Shown: positions 9,528 through 17,765 of the stretch, one piece after another
How positions within the stretch are numbered: position 1 is the first letter of the stretch
Layout of the letters: each line of letters starts with the position of its first letter
Origin: Rhizobium sp. TH2
GTDB taxonomy: Bacteria > Pseudomonadota > Alphaproteobacteria > Rhizobiales > Rhizobiaceae
Length of the DNA stretch: 64,000 nucleotides
Direction: 5' to 3'
Assembly (NCBI RefSeq): GCF_024707525.1
Contig: NZ_CP062231.1
Coordinates: forward strand, 1 to 64,000
Notes under the pieces: model-generated
What the model was told of the DNA's origin: nothing
Seen by the model: only the letters and a program-made list of their open reading frames with translations
The model's database searches: none
Translations under genes and position numbers: made by a program

Positions 9528-9566
9528 CTCGACAATGATAGCATATACGCTGTCATTGTCGAGATG
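9525..9566. promoter_or_regulatory. Perfect 14-bp inverted repeat, probable PIN/RHH operator
   Basis: CATCTCGACAATGA (9525-9538) and TCATTGTCGAGATG (9553-9566) are exact reverse complements separated by 14 bp. The left arm contains the PIN gene start codon (minus strand) and the spacer contains TATATGCT on the minus strand, a possible -10. The right arm ends 1 nt short of the stop codon of the upstream ArsC-like gene. The placement fits autoregulation by the RHH protein. Confidence 0.7.
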
Positions 9567-9567
9567 G

Positions 9568-9918
9568 TTATCCTTTCAGAACTGCTTCATAGACAGCCGG
9601 CTTAAACCCGTTCAGGATCGTCTCACCTACGATCAGCACCGGCCGCTTGATCATCGTCGGCTCGCGCGCCATCAGGGCGATTGCCTTGTCCTCGTTGAGG
9701 CCGACCTTGTCGGCATCGGGCAATTCCTTGAAAGTGGTGCTCGCCTTGTTGAGCACCTTCTCCCAGCCGACGCTGTCGCACCAGGCCTTGACGGTCGCCG
9801 CATCGATACCCACGGCGCGGTAATCGTGAAAGTCATAGGCGATGCCGTGCGACTTCAGCCAGTCGAAGGCTTTCTTCATCGTGTCGCAGTTCTTGATCCC
9901 GTAGATTCTGACCGTCAT
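9568..9918 (-). CDS. ArsC/Spx-family reductase (YffB-like)
   Basis: 116-residue thioredoxin-fold protein. MTVRIYGIKNCDTMKKAFDW has the single active-site Cys11 of the ArsC/YffB group, and REPTMIKRPVLI near 84-95 holds the family cis-Pro and basic residues. The lone Cys and the Lys-rich KNCDTMKKA motif fit YffB-type glutathione-dependent reductases better than true arsenate reductase. No ars operon is nearby. The physiological substrate is unknown. The stop codon is 1 nt from the inverted repeat that controls the next gene. Confidence 0.85.
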   Translation of the reverse strand: MTVRIYGIKNCDTMKKAFDWLKSHGIAYDFHDYRAVGIDAATVKAWCDSVGWEKVLNKASTTFKELPDADKVGLNEDKAIALMAREPTMIKRPVLIVGETILNGFKPAVYEAVLKG

Positions 9919-10088
9919 TCGCCCACTTCCATACCTCTATTCCGCCCTGTCTTTATCACAAAGCGCGGCGCGGAAAAGTCCACGGCGCATGCACTTTTTC
10001 GCGTCCCGACTTCAGCGATTCTTAACGGCAAAAAGGCTAGATAGCAGGCGGCCGTCCTTCCTCCGCTGGCGGCTTCCGGGGACACTTG

Positions 10089-11291
10089 ATGGAATCGACC
10101 TCCGCCCTATCTTTCCTGTTGCCGATCATGATGGTGACATTCTCAGCCGTGTTCCTCGTTCTGTCGCGCTTCAATGTGCCGTCGGGCAGGGCATGGGGAT
10201 TGGGCTTCGGTTTCAGCGCGCTCGGATTCATTGCGTCGGTCGTGCCGCTGCCGGTGGAAATCGGCGCTCTTTCGGGCGATGCATTCTTTGTCGCGGGCTT
10301 CTTCTTCTATGCCGAGGCTCTCCTCGTACAGTTCTCGATACCGCTCTACCGGCGCGAGCGTGCCATCTTCGTTCTGGTCTATCTGCTCATCGACCTCTAT
10401 GTCGTGCTTGTCGAACGCAGCCTGCATGCCGAACTCTTCCTCAACGATGTCGCCACCTCCTGCCTGCTCGGCTTCGCCCTGCTGAAGGTGATGGACCGCG
10501 CGACCAAGCTCGCCGACCGCGCGCTGATCGTCATGAGCAGCCTGGTGGTGCTCGACACATTGGCGCGGGTCATGGTGTTCGTCTTCCTCGTCAAATCGAG
10601 CAATCGGCTGGAGGATTTCGCGACGTCGTCATACGCCTGGGCCATGCAGATCACGACCAGTGCGGTCGGCCTGCTCTTTGCGCTCTCCGTTTTGGGTTCG
10701 ATCACCGCGGCCACGCTTCTCAGCTATCGCGATGCGGCCGATCGCGATCCGCTGACGGGACTTTACAACCGGCGCGGCTTCGATGGCGCGCTTGCGCCGA
10801 AGAAGGATTCCGGGCGGTATGAAGGCACTGTCCTGATCTGCGATATCGATCATTTCAAGCAGGTCAACGACCGTTTCGGGCATGCCGCAGGCGATCGGGT
10901 GATCGCCGAGCTGGCGGCCGAACTCGGCAACAGCCTGCCCGCCCACGCGATCTCGGCACGCTTCGGCGGCGAGGAATTCGTGATCTTCATTCCGGGTGCC
11001 AGCCTTGCCGAAGGCGGCGTGCTGGCGCAGTCGATCCGCATCCGCTTTGCAGCCCGGGACTGGCGTCACATAGCCATCGACCGGCAGATCACCGTGAGTT
11101 TCGGCGTCGCCGCCATCGGCGAAAGCGAAGCCTCGCCGGTCGAGGCCATGGTCAGGGCAGACGAGTGTCTCTATGCCGCCAAGGCCGCCGGCCGCAACCA
11201 GGTCGTGCTCGAAGGCGGCCGCTTCGAACTTCGCTCCGCACCTGAACAGCTCATCGAAGCCGCTGAACGCCTCCGTGCCGCAAACGCCTGA
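10089..11291 (+). CDS. Membrane diguanylate cyclase (GGDEF)
   Basis: 400-residue protein with about six membrane helices in the first 210 residues and a C-terminal GGDEF domain that makes c-di-GMP from two GTP. The domain begins with DPLTGLYNRRGF, has the DIDHFKQVNDRFGHAAGD metal/GTP region and the active-site GGEEF (293-297). The inhibitory I-site RxxD expected just before the signature is absent (PAHAIS instead), so product feedback is probably missing. ATG 10089 is preferred to TTG 10086. The gene is monocistronic. Confidence 0.92.
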   Translation: MESTSALSFLLPIMMVTFSAVFLVLSRFNVPSGRAWGLGFGFSALGFIASVVPLPVEIGALSGDAFFVAGFFFYAEALLVQFSIPLYRRERAIFVLVYLLIDLYVVLVERSLHAELFLNDVATSCLLGFALLKVMDRATKLADRALIVMSSLVVLDTLARVMVFVFLVKSSNRLEDFATSSYAWAMQITTSAVGLLFALSVLGSITAATLLSYRDAADRDPLTGLYNRRGFDGALAPKKDSGRYEGTVLICDIDHFKQVNDRFGHAAGDRVIAELAAELGNSLPAHAISARFGGEEFVIFIPGASLAEGGVLAQSIRIRFAARDWRHIAIDRQITVSFGVAAIGESEASPVEAMVRADECLYAAKAAGRNQVVLEGGRFELRSAPEQLIEAAERLRAANA

Positions 11292-11309
11292 ATGTTGCAG
11301 GCGCATCGA

Positions 11310-11897
11310 TCAATTCCTCAGCGGCCAAAGAAATTCATAGCGCCCCTGTCCCAGCAGGCTGTGGATCAGCCATACCTCGTTCACCGTCCATGTGATCGGG
11401 GTCGAAAGGTGGTGATCTTCGATCGGCGCATGGTGATAGAGCAGCGTCATATGTGGCAGGAACGTCGGATTGTAGCCGACGTCCAGGCCGACGCCATCGA
11501 GTGCATCGGCCAGTTGTGCCGTGAGCTTCAGCAGCCCAATGTTTTCGCCGTTACCGCACAGGACGACAGGCCGCGCCGTTTCTTGCTTGAAGGTCATGAT
11601 GCGGTCGAACGTGATCGTAAAGGGCTCGAAACGGGCTTTGTCGATCGCCTCCCTTGCCGTGAAAATCATGCTGTCTTCCAGCTCTTCGCTATGGCCAAGA
11701 TTGATCAAACTCACATGGAGCCGCCTGGATGACAGCGGCTGACGATGGGCGCGATACATGTCTCGGATATCGCGGGCGACGGTATGCACCTGTCGCGCGG
11801 TCGCCTCGTCCGGGCGCAGCGCGGTAAAAAGATTACTGCCCGTGGGCCGCCTCGTCGGCGGCTTCGGTCCCGATCCAAAGTCGAGTTGATTGAGCAT
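11310..11897 (-). CDS. 2'-5' RNA ligase-like 2H phosphoesterase
   Basis: 195-residue member of the 2H phosphoesterase superfamily (ThpR/LigT-like). The two catalytic HxS/T motifs are LHVSLI near residue 61 and PHMTLLY near residue 149. The bacterial relatives hydrolyse 2',3'-cyclic phosphates or ligate tRNA half-molecules; which applies here is unknown. It is convergent with the diguanylate cyclase gene. Confidence 0.85.
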   Translation of the reverse strand: MLNQLDFGSGPKPPTRRPTGSNLFTALRPDEATARQVHTVARDIRDMYRAHRQPLSSRRLHVSLINLGHSEELEDSMIFTAREAIDKARFEPFTITFDRIMTFKQETARPVVLCGNGENIGLLKLTAQLADALDGVGLDVGYNPTFLPHMTLLYHHAPIEDHHLSTPITWTVNEVWLIHSLLGQGRYEFLWPLRN

Positions 11898-12065
11898 GGG
11901 AAGTCTCCTCGGGGCACGCGGCGAAGTCTAATCCATGGGGCCAGAAAATCAAGAACAAAGAGGGAACATATTTCAAGGCGGAACTGTTGACATTGCAAGA
12001 ATCGGGTGGAATTCTGGGCCTGCAAGCACCATCTTGGGGACAAGTTGAAACGAGGAGTCTCTGAT

Positions 12066-12629
12066 ATGAGCCGGAAAATTCAGCACTATCATATCTTCGA
12101 AACCGCCGGCGGCTTCTGCGGTATTGCGTGGAATGACGCGGGCATTACGCGCTTCCAGCTGCCGACCAGCACCCATGATGGCACCGAGCGCCTGCTGCCG
12201 CGCCGTATCGCGGGTGCCGAGCCCGCGACGCCGCCTGTGGAAGTGGCTGACACCATTGCCCAAGTGAAGCGTTATTTCGCCGGAGAGACGGTGGATTTCT
12301 CTGATGTGACGCTTGATCTCTCCAATCAGGAGGATTTCTTCAAGGAAATCTACGCCGCCGCGCGCCGCATCGGCTGGGGCCACACCACCACTTATGGCAC
12401 ACTTGCAAAGGAACTCGGCGCGCGACCGGAAGCGGCGCGCGACGTCGGCGAGGCGATGGCGAAGAACCCCGTTGCGCTGATCATCCCCTGCCATCGCGTG
12501 CTGGCGGCCGGCAACAAGATCGGCGGCTTCTCGGCGCCGGGCGGCTCGAATTCCAAGCAGCGCATGCTGGAACTGGAGGGCGTCCAGGTCGCGCCACCCA
12601 AGCCGGTGCAGCAATCGCTGGCGCTGTAG
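12066..12629 (+). CDS. Methylated-DNA-[protein]-cysteine S-methyltransferase (first copy)
   Basis: 187-residue suicide repair protein that transfers O6-alkyl groups from guanine to its own Cys. The active-site motif IIPCHRV has Cys142, and the HTH-containing DNA-binding region is GHTTTYGTLAKELGARPEAARDVGEAM in two parts (105-131). ATG 12066 is preceded by CGAGGAG at good spacing; the frame is open 60 nt further upstream but without a start signal. No Ada-type N-terminal zinc/AraC domain is present. A second transferase gene follows after 9 bp. Confidence 0.92.
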   Translation: MSRKIQHYHIFETAGGFCGIAWNDAGITRFQLPTSTHDGTERLLPRRIAGAEPATPPVEVADTIAQVKRYFAGETVDFSDVTLDLSNQEDFFKEIYAAARRIGWGHTTTYGTLAKELGARPEAARDVGEAMAKNPVALIIPCHRVLAAGNKIGGFSAPGGSNSKQRMLELEGVQVAPPKPVQQSLAL

Positions 12630-12638
12630 GCCCGACGC

Positions 12639-13169
12639 TTGCTGATCCACACGATCATGGATGATCACGTCATCGGCCCCATCCGTATGGTGGCCGATGG
12701 CGGCAGGCTGCTCGCCATGGAGTTCGGCGATGTCGAGCACCGGTTGATGCCGATGTTGCGGGCACGATTCGGGAAAGAGCCGATGCTGGAACCAGTGCAC
12801 GAACCGAGCGAGATCACATCCGCCATCCGTGCTTATTTCGAAGGCGATCTCACGGCGCTTGACGCGATCGAGGTCGATGGCGGCGGCACGGAGTTCCAGC
12901 GCCACGCTTGGGAAGCCTTGCGCGCCATCCCACCCGGCGAAACCCGCACCTACGGCCAGATGGCCGTAACACTCGGCAGGCCGAATGCCGCGCGCGCCGT
13001 GGGGATGGCCAATGCGCTCAACCCCGTCAGCCTCGTCGTGCCCTGCCACCGACTGGTCGGCGGCAATGGGTCGCTGGCCGGTTATGGCGGCGGCATTGAA
13101 CGCAAGCGCTGGCTGCTGGAGCATGAACGGCGCCTTTCAGCGCGGATACAAATGCCCGTCATGGCATGA
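12639..13169 (+). CDS. Methylated-DNA-[protein]-cysteine S-methyltransferase (second copy, Ogt-like)
   Basis: 176-residue O6-alkylguanine-DNA alkyltransferase with active-site VVPCHRLVG (Cys136) and the recognition helix region RTYGQMAVTLGRPNAARAVGMAN (split, 103-124). Its C-terminal part (SLAGYGGGIERKRWLLEHE) is the Ogt-type end. The likely start is TTG at 12639, which keeps the first beta strand (HTIMDDHVIGPIRMVAD); ATG 12657 is an alternative. It lies 9 bp after the first transferase and is clearly diverged from it, so this is not a recent duplication. Confidence 0.9.
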   Translation: MLIHTIMDDHVIGPIRMVADGGRLLAMEFGDVEHRLMPMLRARFGKEPMLEPVHEPSEITSAIRAYFEGDLTALDAIEVDGGGTEFQRHAWEALRAIPPGETRTYGQMAVTLGRPNAARAVGMANALNPVSLVVPCHRLVGGNGSLAGYGGGIERKRWLLEHERRLSARIQMPVMA

Positions 13170-13308
13170 AGAGTGTTTTGCTTTTCAGAGCCGGAAACGG
13201 CTAAACAAGACCGTCGAATATCGATACATCGACACGACGTGCCATCGCGGCGGTCTGACGCTGTCGCTGGCGCGACGATGATACGCAAAATACTTCGCGG
13301 AGTGCAAA

Positions 13309-14133
13309 GTGACAAAGCCAAACTACTACGCGCCGAAAGGCGGCTCGCCGGCGCAGACGGAACTGCTCACCGGCCGCGCGGTCTTCACCGAGGCCTATGC
13401 GGTGATTCCGAAGGGCGTGATGATGGATATCGTCACCAGCTACCTGCCCTTCTGGAGCGGCACGCGTCTCTGGATCATCGCCCGCCCGCTCTCCGGCTTT
13501 GCCGAGACCTTCTCGCAATACATCATGGAGGTCGCCCCAGGCGGCGGCAGCGAGCAGGCGGAACCGGATCCGCATGCCGAGGGTGTGCTTTTCGTCATGG
13601 AAGGCGAAGTCACGATCGAACTGGCGGGAATGTCCCACGTTCTCGCACCCGGCGGCTATGCCTTCCTGCCGCCCTCGTCGGGTTGGCGGCTTCAAAACCG
13701 CGGATCGGTTGCGGCCCGCTTTCACTGGATCCGCAAGACCTATGAGGCCGTTCCGGGTCTGGATATTCCGGAACCGATCTTCACCAACGAGCGGGATATC
13801 GCCCCGACGCCGATGGCGGGTACGGAAGGCAAGTGGGCGACGACCCGCTTCGTCGATCCCCTCGACCTTCGCCACGACATGCATGTCACGATCGTCACCT
13901 TCGAACCCGGCGCCATCATCCCCTTCGCCGAAACCCATGTGATGGAACACGGCCTCTATGTGCTCGAAGGCAAGGCGGTCTATCGGCTGAACCAGGACTG
14001 GGTGGAAGTCGAGGCCGGCGACTTCATGTGGCTGCGCGCGTTCTGCCCCCAGGCCTGCTATGCGGGGGGGCCGGGGAAGTTTCGGTATCTGCTGTACAAG
14101 GATGTCAACCGGCACATGAAGCTGGGGCGATAG
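13309..14133 (+). CDS. allE: (S)-ureidoglycine aminohydrolase-like bicupin
   Basis: 274-residue protein of two cupin folds. The first cupin contains EPDPHAEGVLFVMEGEV, the second PFAETHVMEHGLYVLEGKA with the metal-binding His/Glu set. This matches AllE (YlbA), which releases ammonia from (S)-ureidoglycine in purine/allantoin catabolism. The start is GTG at 13309 with GGAG 6 nt upstream. No other allantoin genes are adjacent, so the pathway role rests on family similarity only. Confidence 0.85.
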   Translation: MTKPNYYAPKGGSPAQTELLTGRAVFTEAYAVIPKGVMMDIVTSYLPFWSGTRLWIIARPLSGFAETFSQYIMEVAPGGGSEQAEPDPHAEGVLFVMEGEVTIELAGMSHVLAPGGYAFLPPSSGWRLQNRGSVAARFHWIRKTYEAVPGLDIPEPIFTNERDIAPTPMAGTEGKWATTRFVDPLDLRHDMHVTIVTFEPGAIIPFAETHVMEHGLYVLEGKAVYRLNQDWVEVEAGDFMWLRAFCPQACYAGGPGKFRYLLYKDVNRHMKLGR

Positions 14134-14143
14134 GGGTGCGGCC

Positions 14144-14533
14144 TCAGGCTTCGCGAACTTCCGTGCGGCCGATTGCCTGCGCGGCCTTCACGAATTTGCG
14201 ATCGAAGGTGACGAATGCTTCACAGTGCGCGGATTTGCCAAGGTGCAGGGCATCGGCAAAGTCCATGCCCTCTTCCATAGTGTCGAGCGTCTTGGCAACG
14301 ATGGCTGCATCGTCCACGATCACCGTTTCCAGTCCGCCGAAAGCCCGCAAGGCGCGGGCGACATCGGGTCCACGATAGCCGTACGTGCTACGCAGCACCC
14401 ACTCGACTTCCAGGATGACGGTGACAGCCGCAAACACGGCCTGACCGTCGATAATCTCTCGAGCGCGCGGTGACTGGACCGGATGATCGCCCGTCAGGTA
14501 TCGGATGATGAGATTGGTATCAATCGCGATCAT
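14144..14533 (-). CDS. vapC: VapC-type PIN toxin
   Basis: 129-residue PIN-domain RNase. Asp5 (MIAIDTNLIIRYLTGD), Glu near 43 (ILEVEWVLRSTYG), and the DFADALHLG and TFDRKF blocks supply the acidic metal site in the usual VapC positions. The gene overlaps the upstream antitoxin gene by 14 nt, which indicates coupled translation. VapC toxins cleave initiator tRNA or rRNA; the target is not predictable here. Confidence 0.9.
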   Translation of the reverse strand: MIAIDTNLIIRYLTGDHPVQSPRAREIIDGQAVFAAVTVILEVEWVLRSTYGYRGPDVARALRAFGGLETVIVDDAAIVAKTLDTMEEGMDFADALHLGKSAHCEAFVTFDRKFVKAAQAIGRTEVREA

Positions 14534-14795
14534 GGCGGCGGCGGGCTTCGGCTACGACGCCCTCATCCATCTCTTCCAAGGTCTTTGGGGCTCCGTGGTG
14601 GGGAAGCATGCCGAACACGTCCTCCGGCCGCGTCACCGGGAAAACAGGGGCTTGCTTCAAAAGCACGCCATCCGGCGTATCTTCTACGATAAGTCTCGTG
14701 CCAGCCTCCCAATCCCGCCGCTCGCGGATTGCTTTCGGCAGGATCACCTGACCCTTGGTCGAGACGACTGTTGTGGGGTTTTCAGCCTGAACCAT
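14520..14795 (-). CDS. vapB: VapB-type antitoxin (AbrB/SpoVT fold)
   Basis: 91-residue antitoxin with an N-terminal swapped-hairpin AbrB domain: TTVVSTKGQVILPKAIRERRDW is split across about 8-29, followed by the GTRLIVEDTPDGVLLK strand pair. The C-terminal tail (EDVFGMLPHHGAPKTLEEMDEGVVAEARRRHDRD, about 58-91) is the toxin-binding part. ATG 14795 has GGAAG about 7 nt upstream; TTG 14798 is less likely. It is the first gene of a standard antitoxin-first vapBC operon. Confidence 0.9.
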   Translation of the reverse strand: MVQAENPTTVVSTKGQVILPKAIRERRDWEAGTRLIVEDTPDGVLLKQAPVFPVTRPEDVFGMLPHHGAPKTLEEMDEGVVAEARRRHDRD

Positions 14796-14888
14796 CAAAG
14801 CACTTCCTGTGGGTAAGGCGCGGGTAAGATACCTGCTGTAACCCGAAAATTCAAGACGTGCCCTGATAATATCCGCCGCCTCGCAGAT

Positions 14889-16451
14889 TCACTCCCACTC
14901 GATCGTGCCGGGCGGCTTGCTCGTCACGTCGTACACGACCCTATTGATCCCGCGCACCTCGTTGATGATCCGCGTCGCGGCGCGGCCGAGGAAGTTCATG
15001 TCGTAGTGGTAGAAATCCGCCGTCATGCCGTCCACAGAAGTAACCGCGCGCAGCGCGCAGACGAATTCGTAGGTGCGGCCGTCGCCCATCACGCCGACGG
15101 TCTGGACCGGAAGCAGCACGGCGAAGGCCTGCCAGATCTTGTCGTAGAGGCCCGCCTTGCGGATCTCGTCGAGATAGACGGCGTCGGCTTCGCGCAGGAT
15201 TTCGAGCTTCTCGCGGGTTATGCCGCCGGGGCAGCGGATCGCCAGGCCCGGGCCGGGGAAGGGGTGGCGACCGATGAAGCTCTCGGGCAGGCCGAGCTCC
15301 TTGCCGAGTACGCGGACTTCGTCCTTGAAGAGTTCGCGCAACGGTTCGACAAGCTGCATGTTCATGCGCGCGGGCAGACCGCCAACATTGTGATGCGACT
15401 TGATGGTGACCGATGGGCCGCCGGAATAGGAGACGCTTTCGATCACATCGGGATAGAGCGTGCCCTGGGCGAGGAATTCCGCGCCACCGAGCTTCTTGGC
15501 CTCTTCCTCGAAGACCTCGATGAACAGCCGGCCAATGGTCTTGCGCTTCTTCTCGGGGTCGCTCTCACCTTCCAGCGCATTGATGAACATGTCGGACGCA
15601 TCGACATGGATCAGATGCAGATTGTAGTGCTCACGGAACATGGCGACGACGTCGCGCGCCTCGTTCTTGCGCATCAGGCCGTGATCGACCAGCACGCAGG
15701 TCAGCTGGTCGCCGATCGCTTCGTGGATGAGAAGGGCTGCGACCGAGGAATCGACGCCGCCTGAAAGCGCGCAGAGCACGCGGCCGTCGCCGACCTGGTT
15801 GCGGATCGCCTCGACGGCACGGGCGCGATAAGCCGACATGGTCCAATCAGCAGGAATGCCGGCGATCTTGTGAACGAAGTTCGAGAGCAGCTTGGCGCCG
15901 TCGGGCGTATGGACCACTTCGGGGTGGAACATCGTCGTGTAGTAGCGCTTCGCCTCGTTGACGGTGATCGCGAAAGGCGCGTTTTCCGACACGCCGATGA
16001 CCTCGAAGCCCTCGGGCGCGCGAGTGACGCGGTCGCCATGGCTCATCCAGACCGGATATTTCTTGCCGACTTCCCAGACGCCGTCGAACAGCGGACTGGC
16101 TTTCAGGATCTCCACATCGGCACGTCCGAATTCGCGGGCATGGCCGCCTTCGACCTGGCCGCCGAGCTGGATCGCCGTGGTCTGCTGGCCGTAGCAGATA
16201 GCGAGGATCGGCAGGCCGGAATCGAACACCACCTGCGGCGCCCGTGGGCTGCCTTCATCGAGCACCGAATGCGGGCTGCCCGACAAGATCACCGCTTTGG
16301 GGCGCAGCCTGTGGAAGGCCTCTTCGGCGGACTGGAAGGGAATGACTTCGGAATAGACGCCTGCCTCGCGCACGCGCCGGCCGATGAGCTGAGTCACCTG
16401 GCTGCCGAAATCCACGATGAGAACGGTATCGGAATGAGCTGTCTGGGTCAT
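14889..16451 (-). CDS. guaA: GMP synthase (glutamine-hydrolysing)
   Basis: 520-residue enzyme converting XMP to GMP with ATP and glutamine. The class I amidotransferase triad is Cys86 (AICYGQQ), His176 and Glu178 (FHPEVVH). The ATP pyrophosphatase P-loop SGGVDSS is at 230-236, and the C-terminal dimerisation domain ends with the usual KPPGTIEWE. Length is normal. The gene is followed by vapBC on the same strand after an approximately 90-bp gap. Confidence 0.98.
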   Translation of the reverse strand: MTQTAHSDTVLIVDFGSQVTQLIGRRVREAGVYSEVIPFQSAEEAFHRLRPKAVILSGSPHSVLDEGSPRAPQVVFDSGLPILAICYGQQTTAIQLGGQVEGGHAREFGRADVEILKASPLFDGVWEVGKKYPVWMSHGDRVTRAPEGFEVIGVSENAPFAITVNEAKRYYTTMFHPEVVHTPDGAKLLSNFVHKIAGIPADWTMSAYRARAVEAIRNQVGDGRVLCALSGGVDSSVAALLIHEAIGDQLTCVLVDHGLMRKNEARDVVAMFREHYNLHLIHVDASDMFINALEGESDPEKKRKTIGRLFIEVFEEEAKKLGGAEFLAQGTLYPDVIESVSYSGGPSVTIKSHHNVGGLPARMNMQLVEPLRELFKDEVRVLGKELGLPESFIGRHPFPGPGLAIRCPGGITREKLEILREADAVYLDEIRKAGLYDKIWQAFAVLLPVQTVGVMGDGRTYEFVCALRAVTSVDGMTADFYHYDMNFLGRAATRIINEVRGINRVVYDVTSKPPGTIEWE

Positions 16452-16523
16452 GTCGGGCCTATAAAGAAGGAAAGCCCTGATGGCAACGGGGGAGAAGCGA
16501 GAATCCCCGCATAATCCGGCAGG

Positions 16524-17174
16524 TCAGCTATGAGGAAATCCGCCGAGTGTGCCGCTCTCGATCGCCGTGATCATGGCGTTGACGACATCGGCGAGTTTCT
16601 CGTCGATGACATGGAGATACTCGGTCCAGTCATTGATATGGCTGACCTCGGCCTTGCCATCGGAAATGCCGCGCAACCCGATCAGTGGAATGCTGAAATT
16701 CATGCAGGCGCGGAGAATGGCGAATGTCTCCATCTCGACCATGTCAGCGTCGATTGTCTGGTAGGCTGCGCCGGATACGACATTGGCGCCGGTCGAAAGC
16801 GTGGCCTGTTTGACGCCGGGAATGCGGATATCGAGCGGCAGGACCGCCGGCAGATCGAGGAACGGCGTGGTGCCCTTGGGAAATCCGAATGCGGAGGCAT
16901 CCATGTCGCGGTAGGAGACGGATGTGGCCTGATAGACCTCTGCCTGTTCGAGGGTCGCGGAACCGGCCGAACCGAGCGAGACGACCAAATCGGGCTTGCG
17001 GCCATCGAGTACAAGGCCTGCCAGCGTCGCGGTCAGTTGCACGGCCGCCTCTACCGGCCCGACACCTGTCATGACCGGCGAGAACAGCGCCTTGAGATGC
17101 GGACCATATTCGGCCTCGGCCGCCATCACGAACAGCACGGCCTTGTCGCCGATGAGCTTCAGGCGGTCGCTCAT
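16524..17174 (-). CDS. 5'-methylthioadenosine/S-adenosylhomocysteine nucleosidase-like protein
   Basis: 216-residue nucleoside phosphorylase/hydrolase-fold protein. The N-terminal VLFVMAAEAEYGPHLKAL carries the family Glu general acid. VVSLGSAGSA and the ADMVEMETFAILRAC block form the ribose/base site, and GLRGISDGKAE has the catalytic Asp. It splits MTA or SAH into adenine and a thioribose product. It overlaps the PaaI-like gene upstream by 4 nt, so the two form an operon. Confidence 0.85.
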   Translation of the reverse strand: MSDRLKLIGDKAVLFVMAAEAEYGPHLKALFSPVMTGVGPVEAAVQLTATLAGLVLDGRKPDLVVSLGSAGSATLEQAEVYQATSVSYRDMDASAFGFPKGTTPFLDLPAVLPLDIRIPGVKQATLSTGANVVSGAAYQTIDADMVEMETFAILRACMNFSIPLIGLRGISDGKAEVSHINDWTEYLHVIDEKLADVVNAMITAIESGTLGGFPHS

Positions 17175-17617
17175 CCGCGTATGTCCTCGCGGCCGCGCAG
17201 GGCCATCTTGGTGCCGGTCATCGAGGCGATAAGCTTGGCCGGGCCGTCGCCGATCGCATAGGCGCGACCGTCCGCGACGATGATGTTGGAGCCAGGCTTG
17301 GTGATCTCGCCGCGAAACAGGAAGCGGTCACCCTTGCCAGGCGAGAGCAGATTGACCTTGAATTCGATGGTGAGGATCGAAACATCGGGCTCGATCATCG
17401 TATAGGCGGCATAGGTGCAGGCGGCATCGAGCGCCGCCGAAATCACGCCCGCATGCAGGAAGCCGTGCTGCTGGGTCAGGTCCGGCCGGTAGGACAGCTC
17501 GATCTCCACTATGCCCTGCTGGATACGGGTCAGTTCCGCACCGAGCAGCGCCATCGCGCCCTGGTTGGCGAAGGACGTCCTTATCCGTTCCCTGAAATCG
17601 TGATCCTGATGGTCCAT
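17171..17617 (-). CDS. PaaI-family hotdog thioesterase
   Basis: 148-residue acyl-CoA thioesterase of the hotdog fold. The diagnostic QQHGFLHAGVISAALDAACTYAA stretch (split, about 49-72) gives the HGG-like motif and the catalytic Asp. The second half (KVNLLSPGKGDRFLFRGEI) is the usual beta sheet. The acyl-CoA substrate is unknown. The stop overlaps the start of the nucleosidase gene by 4 nt. Confidence 0.87.
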   Translation of the reverse strand: MDHQDHDFRERIRTSFANQGAMALLGAELTRIQQGIVEIELSYRPDLTQQHGFLHAGVISAALDAACTYAAYTMIEPDVSILTIEFKVNLLSPGKGDRFLFRGEITKPGSNIIVADGRAYAIGDGPAKLIASMTGTKMALRGREDIRG

Positions 17618-17765
17618 GCGTGTTCCCTTCGCGCTTGCGAAATTGCCACTCCCGTGACGCCTTCACAAGCATCGCCATTCATTTTCCTGAGATAAATTGT
17701 CTTTGCCGTACCATAGCGTACGATGCGGGCTTGATACCGGCGTCGGGGCGCGTAAGACCGGCGAA

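Noticed and set aside
9525..9566. Inverted repeat as a terminator of the ArsC-like gene
   Set aside because: The loop is 14 nt, no U-run follows, and the arm contains the start codon of the next gene, which fits an operator better.
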